Shown one piece after another: positions 58,628 through 64,000 of a DNA stretch of 64,000 bases. Position 1 is the first letter of the stretch; each line of letters starts with the position of its first letter. A program made the translations under genes and the position numbers. The DNA comes from Chitinophaga flava. Lineage in GTDB: Bacteria > Bacteroidota > Bacteroidia > Chitinophagales > Chitinophagaceae. The notes beneath the pieces are model-generated. The model searched no databases and was not told the origin of the DNA. It saw only the letters and a list, made by a program, of their open reading frames with translations. The stretch spans positions 1,116,001-1,180,000 of the forward strand of contig NZ_QFFJ01000001.1 in assembly GCF_003308995.1 (NCBI RefSeq), in the 5' to 3' direction.

Positions 58628-59125
58628 CTATTTCAGGTAGGCAGATATGATCTGTTCGCCGCTCATCTCTACCAATACCATTTCCTGTAAGGTGGTGGCC
58701 AGGGAATAACCTACGAAATCTACTGATAAAGGAAAGGATTTGTGTCTGCGGTCTACCAGCACAGCAGTCTGGATTTTCTGGGGAAGATAGGCCAGCAGCG
58801 GCTTCAGCGCATACAGCATGGTACGGCCTGAATTGGCTACATCATCTACCACTACTACAACCTTATCATTAAAATCAATATCTTCAGAAACCTTTACTTC
58901 ACCTGGATGTTGTTTGTCCAGATGCAGGGATATGATCCGTGTTTTCAACGGAGAAATCTGTTCGAGCACAGCTGCTATCTTTCTGGCCACAATAACGCCT
59001 CTGTCCCAGATGCCGGCAAGAATGATTTCCGTGCCATCGCTGTTCAGCTCATAGATCTCATAGGCGATGCGCTCTATTTTCTTTTGGATGATATCCTGTG
59101 TAAGAATAATGTTCCTGCTTTCCAT
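58628..59125 (-). CDS. PyrR-like phosphoribosyltransferase family protein
   Basis: Cytosolic type I phosphoribosyltransferase fold, 165 residues. GTEIILAGIWDRGVIVARKI is the PRPP-flanking region, and the PRPP loop is VVVVVDDVANSGRTMLYALK. VLVDRRHKSFPLSVDFVGYS resembles the PyrR segment VDRGHRELP. PyrR proteins act as uracil phosphoribosyltransferases and pyrimidine attenuation regulators; whether this one binds RNA is unknown. It lies between the DUF2279 gene (convergent, 6-bp gap) and a divergent Fe-S gene. The start is the ATG at 59125. Confidence 0.88.
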   Translation of the reverse strand: MESRNIILTQDIIQKKIERIAYEIYELNSDGTEIILAGIWDRGVIVARKIAAVLEQISPLKTRIISLHLDKQHPGEVKVSEDIDFNDKVVVVVDDVANSGRTMLYALKPLLAYLPQKIQTAVLVDRRHKSFPLSVDFVGYSLATTLQEMVLVEMSGEQIISAYLK

Positions 59126-59234
59126 AGTCGCAAAAATAAGAAGTTCGTTTGTAGGAAGATGCTTTTGATAAAAATTTCCCTGCTAAAAGCGGAGAGCTAA
59201 AAAAAACATAAATTAGGGAGTCAAATCCAAGATA

Positions 59235-60557
59235 ATGCGAATAGTACAAGAGTTGCTGTTTATTATTGCCTTTAGTGTGGCAGTATACCTATTTTCCACG
59301 AAAGTGCGCCAGATAAGGCGGAATATCCTGCTGGGGCGCGATGAAGACCTCAATGACCACCCTGATCTGCGTTGGAAAAATGTTCTGTTACTGGCCTTCG
59401 GCCAGAAAAAAATGTTCCGTAACCCGATGGTGGCCGTGCTACACTTTTTCGTGTATGCCGGTTTTATTATCATCAATCTGGAGATCCTGGAGATCATCCT
59501 TGATGGGATACTGGGCACCCATCGTGTATTCGTTTCCGTATTGGGATCACTTTATCCCGTACTGATCGGAGCTTTTGAAGTATTGGCCGTACTAGTGATC
59601 CTGGGATGTGCCATCTTCCTGATACGCAGAAATATCCTGAAGCTCAGACGCTTTATCAGCAAGGACCTCGACGGATGGCCGCGTTCGGACGCCAACTACA
59701 TCCTTATTACAGAGATCGTGCTCATGACGCTGTTCCTCACGATGAACACGGCAGATCAGCAGATGCAGCTGAGAGGCAGCGCACATTATGTTACCACCGG
59801 CCCTTTCCTGATCACCGGAAGCCTTGCCCCCCTGTTCAGCGGACTGTCCGACGGCACACTGGTTGGACTGGAGCGTGGTGGCTGGTGGCTGCACATACTG
59901 GGCGTGCTGGCCTTCCTCAACTATCTTCCCTATTCCAAACACCTGCATATCATACTGGCATTTCCCAATGCCTATTTCGCCAGCCTGGAGCCTATGGGCG
60001 AGATGGAAAATATGCCGGCTGTTCAACGGGAAGTACAGCTGATGCTGCAGCCCGAACTGGCTGCCAGCGAACCAGCCCCCGAAGGCATCCCCAAATTCGG
60101 CGCCAAAGACGTGTCTGACCTCTCCTGGAAAAACCTCCTGGACGCCTACTCCTGCACCGAATGCGGACGATGCAGCGCAGCCTGCCCGGCCAACCTGACC
60201 GGAAAAACGCTGTCTCCCCGTAAAATCATGATGGACACCCGCGACCGCCTCGAGGAAGTAGGCCGTAACATCAATGCCAACGGCACTTTCACGGATGACG
60301 GCAAAACATTGCTGCGCAACTACATCACCGAAGAAGAGCTGCGTGCCTGCACCACCTGCAACGCCTGCGTACAGGAATGTCCCGTGAGTATCAGCCCGCT
60401 CGATATCATCCTTCAGCTGCGCCGCCATCTGGTAATGGAAGAATCCAGCGCACCCACTGAATGGACCGGTATGTTCAGCAACATAGAAAATAATATGGCC
60501 CCCTGGAAGTTCAGCATGGATGACCGCGACAAATGGGCCGAAGAAATGAATCAATAA
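59235..60557 (+). CDS. Membrane-bound 4Fe-4S dicluster protein (HdrC-like with NarI-like domain)
   Basis: Electron-transfer subunit of 440 residues. About five helices fill residues 5-260 (ELLFIIAFSVAVYLF, LHFFVYAGFIIINLEILEII, LVGLERGGWWLHILGVLAFL), with His residues in LHFF, WWLHIL and SKHLHII that could bind b-type haem. The soluble C-terminal part has two Cys clusters, CTECGRCSAACPANLTGKTL and CTTCNACVQECPVSISPLDI, each of the C-x2-C-x2-C-x3-CP type for a 4Fe-4S centre. The next gene encodes the CCG-domain partner, so together they look like a split HdrDE/GlpC-type quinone-linked oxidoreductase. The dehydrogenase that feeds it is not nearby. Confidence 0.92.
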   Translation: MRIVQELLFIIAFSVAVYLFSTKVRQIRRNILLGRDEDLNDHPDLRWKNVLLLAFGQKKMFRNPMVAVLHFFVYAGFIIINLEILEIILDGILGTHRVFVSVLGSLYPVLIGAFEVLAVLVILGCAIFLIRRNILKLRRFISKDLDGWPRSDANYILITEIVLMTLFLTMNTADQQMQLRGSAHYVTTGPFLITGSLAPLFSGLSDGTLVGLERGGWWLHILGVLAFLNYLPYSKHLHIILAFPNAYFASLEPMGEMENMPAVQREVQLMLQPELAASEPAPEGIPKFGAKDVSDLSWKNLLDAYSCTECGRCSAACPANLTGKTLSPRKIMMDTRDRLEEVGRNINANGTFTDDGKTLLRNYITEEELRACTTCNACVQECPVSISPLDIILQLRRHLVMEESSAPTEWTGMFSNIENNMAPWKFSMDDRDKWAEEMNQ

Positions 60558-60584
60558 ACAGACAAAAGCTAAAAGCGAACAGCT

Positions 60585-61364
60585 ATGCAGATAAAGACTA
60601 TGGCAACATATGCCGCCAATGGGGAAACACCGGAAATACTCTTTTGGGTAGGTTGTGCCGGCAGCTTCGATCAGCGCGCGCAAAAGATCACCAAAGCATT
60701 TGCCACTATCCTGGATAAAACAGGCGTACAGTTTGCCATCCTCGGCAAAGAAGAAAGCTGTACCGGCGACCCGGCCAGAAGAGCCGGTAATGAATTCATC
60801 TTTCAGATGATGGCGCAGAATAATATCCAGCTGCTCAATATGTACGGCGTCAAAAAAATAGTGACCGCCTGCCCCCACTGCTTTAACATTCTCAAAAATG
60901 AATATCCCGCACTGGGAGGCAACTATGAAGTCATCCACCACACCACTTTCCTGCAATCACTGATTGATGAAGGAAAGATCAGGATGAAGGAGGGCGGAGC
61001 CTTTAAAGGTAAAAAAATCACCTATCACGACTCCTGTTACCTGGGCAGAGGCAATAATATTTATGAAGCACCCCGCAAAGTGCTGGAAACCCTTGATGCA
61101 GAACTGGTGGAAATGAAACGCTGCCGCAGTAAAGGGCTGTGTTGTGGTGCCGGTGGTGCACAGATGTTTAAGGAAGAAGAAAAAGGCAACACCCGCATTA
61201 ATTTTGAGAGAGGCCGGGAAGCTGTAGATACCGGCGCCTCCGTTATCGCCGCCAACTGCCCCTTCTGTATGACCATGCTCACGGATGGTGTAAAGGAGAC
61301 CGGCAAGGAAGACGAGGTAAAAGTGCTGGATATCGCGGAGCTGATCGCTATGAATATGGAATAA
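60585..61364 (+). CDS. CCG-domain (Fe-S)-binding protein, HdrB-like
   Basis: Soluble subunit of 259 residues with two CCG (cysteine-rich) domains as in HdrB, GlpC and LutA. The first has LFWVGCAGSFDQRAQKITKA with CTGDPARRAG and CPHCFNILKNEYP. The second has YHDSCYLGRGNNIYEAPRK, GLCCGAGGAQMF and CPFCMTMLTDG. These cysteines coordinate a non-cubane 4Fe-4S cluster in HdrB. It is 27 bp downstream of the membrane Fe-S subunit, in one operon. It probably passes electrons between a soluble donor or acceptor and the quinone pool. Confidence 0.93.
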   Translation: MQIKTMATYAANGETPEILFWVGCAGSFDQRAQKITKAFATILDKTGVQFAILGKEESCTGDPARRAGNEFIFQMMAQNNIQLLNMYGVKKIVTACPHCFNILKNEYPALGGNYEVIHHTTFLQSLIDEGKIRMKEGGAFKGKKITYHDSCYLGRGNNIYEAPRKVLETLDAELVEMKRCRSKGLCCGAGGAQMFKEEEKGNTRINFERGREAVDTGASVIAANCPFCMTMLTDGVKETGKEDEVKVLDIAELIAMNME

Positions 61365-61442
61365 GACACAATAGCGTTGCGGCCTGGCAACCATCATCAT
61401 CCGGGTGCCGATCGTAACAGGTAATTGATTTAACTTTGCAAC

Positions 61443-61940
61443 ATGAACACGAAAGAATTAAACCTCCCTACCGGATTTTCACCGGCTTCCAGGGTGTGGA
61501 TATATCAGAGCAACAGGCCATTTAATGAACAGGAGGTGTTGGAGATCGATGAACAGCTGCTGCAGTTCACCGAGCAATGGAATGCGCATGGCGCCCCTGT
61601 CAAAGGATGGGGTAAAGTGATACTGAACCAGGTAGTGATACTGATCGCAGATGAAACGGATACAACCGTCAGCGGTTGCAGTACCGACAGCTCTGTCCGT
61701 ATTATCAAAAGCATTGAAAGGCAATATAATGTGAATATGTTTGACCGGTTGCTGCTCGGATTTATTGTAAAAGATAAAGTACAACTGCTCCCGATGGCCC
61801 AGTTGTCTTATGCCCTCGAAAAAGGGTTTATCGACGAAAACACCCTTTATCTCAATAATACCGTGCTCACCAAGGCCGACCTGGATAATAAATGGCTGAT
61901 CCCACTGAAGGAAAGCTGGCTGAGCGCTAAGATTGCGTAA
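61443..61940 (+). CDS. Conserved Bacteroidota protein of unknown function
   Basis: Cytosolic protein of 165 residues. It is a familiar conserved Bacteroidota type, often labelled as an ABC-transporter ATPase, but it contains no Walker A, Walker B or signature motif, so that label is not supported. Visible segments are SRVWIYQSNRPFNEQEVLEI, EQWNAHGAPVKGWGKVILNQ, VVILIADETDTTVSGCSTDS and NVNMFDRLLLGFIVKDKV, with a conserved-looking GCSTDSS loop. It follows the HdrB-like gene after 78 bp on the same strand and precedes miaB. I can assign no function. Confidence 0.82.
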   Translation: MNTKELNLPTGFSPASRVWIYQSNRPFNEQEVLEIDEQLLQFTEQWNAHGAPVKGWGKVILNQVVILIADETDTTVSGCSTDSSVRIIKSIERQYNVNMFDRLLLGFIVKDKVQLLPMAQLSYALEKGFIDENTLYLNNTVLTKADLDNKWLIPLKESWLSAKIA

Positions 61941-61969
61941 AGACGTTTTCCGCAAGGATAAAAAGTAAA

Positions 61970-62013
61970 GCAGCAAAGACGCAGGGATGTTGACATCTTT
62001 GCGTCTTTGTTGC
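61970..62013 (+). terminator. Terminator upstream of miaB
   Basis: Arms GCAGCAAAGACGCA (61970-61983) and TGCGTCTTTGTTGC (62000-62013) pair with one G-U; the inner GATG/CATC closes a TTGA tetraloop region. No long T-run follows. Confidence 0.65.
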
Positions 62014-62059
62014 ATTACCCGGTTGCGTGACATTCTGTCATTTTTTCCGTTTTAATGCT

Positions 62060-62067
62060 TATTTTTG
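62060..62067 (+). promoter_or_regulatory. miaB -7 promoter element
   Basis: TATTTTTG, an exact TAnnTTTG match. It overlaps the non-ATG upstream extension of the frame and lies 21 bases before the ATG at 62089, supporting that start. Confidence 0.55.
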
Positions 62068-62088
62068 CTCTCCAAAATTTTGTTAGGA

Positions 62089-63501
62089 ATGCTGGATCAG
62101 GTTACCAAAGTGCATGATGAAAGCCGCCAGGGAGAAGCTTTTGCTCCCGAAGCGACTGAGAACCAATCATATAGTAAAAAATTCTATATAGAAAGCTATG
62201 GTTGTGCGATGAATTTCAATGACAGTGAGATCGTTGCATCCATACTCAACCAGGAAGGTTTTGGCGCCACCCGCGATATAGAGGAGGCCAACCTCATCCT
62301 GGTCAATACTTGTTCTATCCGGGAAAAAGCAGAACTGACCGTGCGCAAGCGTCTGACCGAGTTCAACCGGCTCAAAAAGAGTACGCCCGGACTGCTGATA
62401 GGTATACTGGGCTGTATGGCAGAGCGCCTGAAAAGCAAACTGCTGGAAGAAGAGAAGCTGGTAGATATGGTAGTAGGTCCGGATGCCTACCGTAGTCTCC
62501 CTGCCCTGATTACGGAAGCGGGAACAGGCCAGAAGTCGGTGAATGTGCTCCTGAGCCGGGAAGAGACTTATGGTGATATCAGTCCGGTTAGGCTGGACAA
62601 CAACGGGGTTACCTCTTTTGTGTCTATCATGCGGGGTTGTAATAATATGTGCACCTTCTGTGTAGTACCTTTCACCCGTGGCCGCGAACGCAGCCGTGAT
62701 GCGCATTCCATCGTGAGAGAAGCCACCGAACTGTTTGACAACGGTTACCGGGAAGTGACCCTTCTGGGCCAGAACGTAGACTCCTACTACTGGACCAGCG
62801 CTGATGACAGCGAAACCGTTACATTTCCCCAGCTGCTTGAAAGAGTAGCCCTCATCAACCCGCTGCTGCGTGTACGTTTCAGCACCTCCCATCCGAAAGA
62901 CATCACAGATGAAGTGCTCTTCGTCATAGCGAAGTATGAAAACATCTGCAACTATATACACCTTCCAGTACAAAGCGGCAGCACCCGTGTGCTACAGCTG
63001 ATGAACCGCACCTATACCCGCGAATGGTATATGAAAAAAGTAGAACGTATCCGTGAAATACTTCCTGACTGCGGTCTCTCAACTGACATCATCACAGGAT
63101 TCTGCACCGAAACGGAAGAAGACCACCAGCAAACCCTCGATATTATGCGGTTTGCTTTTTACGATCTGGCATACATGTACTTCTACTCCGAACGCCCCGG
63201 TACCCTGGCTGCACGCCGCTACCAGGACGATATTCCGGAAGATGTCAAAAAAAGAAGACTCGCGGAAGTAGTGGAATTACACCGCCAGCAATCAGAAGCC
63301 AATATGAAAAAAGATGTCGGCAAAACCTTCAAGGTGCTCGTAGAAGGCACCTCCAAACGCTCTGATGAACACCTCTTTGGCCGTAATGACCAGAACAAGG
63401 TAGTTGTGTTCCCTCGTGAGAACTTCAAAAAGGGCGAATATGTAATGGTGAAGGTAGACAGCTGTACATCCGGAACACTTATAGGAAAGGCAGTACAGTA
63501 G
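62089..63501 (+). CDS. miaB: tRNA-2-methylthio-N6-dimethylallyladenosine synthase
   Basis: Radical-SAM methylthiotransferase of 470 residues that modifies A37 of tRNAs reading UNN codons. The N-terminal UPF0004 domain has three Cys for the auxiliary cluster, in YGCAMNFNDSEIVASIL, NTCSIREKAE and LGCMAERLK. The radical-SAM triad C-x3-C-x2-C is in IMRGCNNMCTFCVVPFTRGR. The C-terminal TRAM domain begins near GKTFKVLVEGTSKRS. The family-specific ending matches MiaB better than RimO or MtaB. The ATG at 62089 is preceded by TAGGA and an exact -7 box. Confidence 0.96.
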   Translation: MLDQVTKVHDESRQGEAFAPEATENQSYSKKFYIESYGCAMNFNDSEIVASILNQEGFGATRDIEEANLILVNTCSIREKAELTVRKRLTEFNRLKKSTPGLLIGILGCMAERLKSKLLEEEKLVDMVVGPDAYRSLPALITEAGTGQKSVNVLLSREETYGDISPVRLDNNGVTSFVSIMRGCNNMCTFCVVPFTRGRERSRDAHSIVREATELFDNGYREVTLLGQNVDSYYWTSADDSETVTFPQLLERVALINPLLRVRFSTSHPKDITDEVLFVIAKYENICNYIHLPVQSGSTRVLQLMNRTYTREWYMKKVERIREILPDCGLSTDIITGFCTETEEDHQQTLDIMRFAFYDLAYMYFYSERPGTLAARRYQDDIPEDVKKRRLAEVVELHRQQSEANMKKDVGKTFKVLVEGTSKRSDEHLFGRNDQNKVVVFPRENFKKGEYVMVKVDSCTSGTLIGKAVQ

Positions 63502-63555
63502 CCACCCGCTGCTGCCTGCGCATTTTTGGACCATTAAACAATCGGGTAACCACTT

Positions 63556-64000
63556 ATGGACATACAGGCTATCAAAAACAGGTTTGGCATTATCGGAAAC
63601 AGTCCCGCATTGAACTACGCACTGCAGGTGGCCGCTCAGGTGGCCAATACAGACCTCACCGTACTCATTAACGGGGAAAGTGGCGTTGGTAAAGAAGTTT
63701 TTTCCCAGATCATTCACGCACTGAGTGCTCGTAAACATAATCCCTTTATTGCAGTCAACTGCGGCGCTATTCCCGAAGGTACTATCGACTCCGAACTGTT
63801 CGGACACGAAAAAGGCTCCTTCACCGGCGCAGTAGATAGCCGTAAAGGTTATTTCGAAACTGTCAACGGCGGCACCATCTTCCTCGATGAGATCGGGGAA
63901 ATGCCTCTGGGCACACAAGCCCGCCTGCTGCGTGTACTGGAAACCGGCGAATATATCCGCGTAGGCTCTTCCAAAGTACAGAAAACAGATGTACGCGTAA
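63556..64000 (+). CDS. Sigma-54-dependent transcriptional activator (5' part, cut by window end)
   Basis: Bacterial enhancer-binding protein; 148 residues visible. It goes straight from the N-terminus (MDIQAIKNRFGIIGNSPALN) into the AAA+ sigma-54 interaction domain: Walker A LINGESGVGKEVFSQIIHAL, the sigma-54 contact loop GHEKGSFTGAVDSRKGYFE (GSFTGA in place of the usual GAFTGA), and Walker B GGTIFLDEIGEM. No receiver or GAF domain precedes it, so it is of the PspF/short type. A C-terminal Fis helix-turn-helix is expected beyond the window. It starts 55 bp after miaB. Confidence 0.94.
   Translation, partial: MDIQAIKNRFGIIGNSPALNYALQVAAQVANTDLTVLINGESGVGKEVFSQIIHALSARKHNPFIAVNCGAIPEGTIDSELFGHEKGSFTGAVDSRKGYFETVNGGTIFLDEIGEMPLGTQARLLRVLETGEYIRVGSSKVQKTDVRV

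Noticed and set aside
59592..60956. 454-codon minus-strand open frame opposite the Fe-S genes
   Set aside because: It covers two genes with intact cluster motifs and spans their junction; the product is a low-complexity mirror.
61443..61940. ABC-transporter ATPase
   Set aside because: This label is used for the family, but no Walker A, Walker B or signature motif is visible in the 165 residues.

Overview
The window looks like a chromosomal segment of a Bacteroidota bacterium, most likely Chitinophagaceae and plausibly Chitinophaga. The signs are a FecI/FecR sigma and anti-sigma pair, several TonB-dependent outer-membrane receptors with carboxypeptidase-like N-termini, ATPase-less MacB/FtsX-type permeases, DUF4974, DUF2911 and DUF2279 proteins, and many promoters with the Bacteroidota -7 box TAnnTTTG close to start codons. 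The genus is inferred from gene content; no 16S gene is present. I see no prophage, insertion sequence, CRISPR array or integron.

Layout. 1-1.5 kb: FecR (cut by the window edge) and its ECF sigma factor. 1.7-1.9 kb: REP-like palindromes, then a DinB-family protein. 2.7-5.4 kb: the Mg2+ P-type ATPase mgtA, with a long leader and a tandem 11-bp-phased operator. 5.6-14.3 kb: one truncated and two full-length FtsX-type permeases, interleaved with a HxlR regulator and lipoprotein pair, an S41 peptidase and a GNAT enzyme. 14.5-16.7 kb: AraC regulator, VOC protein and a helical-repeat protein. 16.9-18.4 kb: an orphan DUF4974 membrane protein and a repeat-filled intergenic region. 18.3-22.4 kb: a small His-rich ORF translationally coupled to an OmpR-type two-component system, then a TonB receptor. 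22.5-28.5 kb: an LTA-synthase-like enzyme, a hybrid histidine kinase and bioA.

28.5-33.4 kb (minus strand): DUF2911 protein, two membrane-anchored SRPBCC proteins with an ABC-2 permease, a second palindrome pair, and SppA. 33.5-38.6 kb: folK with a deoxynucleoside kinase, a convergent HI0933-family flavoprotein, and an MG2/plug surface protein. 38.7-42.8 kb: aspA, a Dcu transporter and a porin-like protein, probably an aspartate/fumarate exchange operon. 42.9-47.1 kb: lipase, a KOW/CarD-like small protein coupled to a MocR regulator, and a divergent AhpD-like plus GNAT pair. 47.1-49.6 kb: an unknown 401-residue protein, tRNA-His and a DUF445 protein. 49.8-55 kb: two tandem TonB-type receptors. 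55-64 kb: pcm, phosphohexomutase, DUF2279 protein, a PyrR-like phosphoribosyltransferase, a membrane heterodisulfide-reductase-like pair, a conserved unknown, miaB, and the start of a sigma-54 activator.

The most interesting signals are regulatory. Upstream of mgtA sits a five-copy, exactly 11-bp-phased hexamer array, as expected for a PhoP/PhoB-type response regulator. Two palindrome families differ by a compensatory base-pair change. A His-rich 52-residue ORF leads a two-component operon. A MocR operator lies beside its own start codon. A DUF2279 frame has no normal start codon and a hairpin where the start should be. A 7-bp repeat abuts the lipase start. The two full FtsX permeases share an upstream motif.
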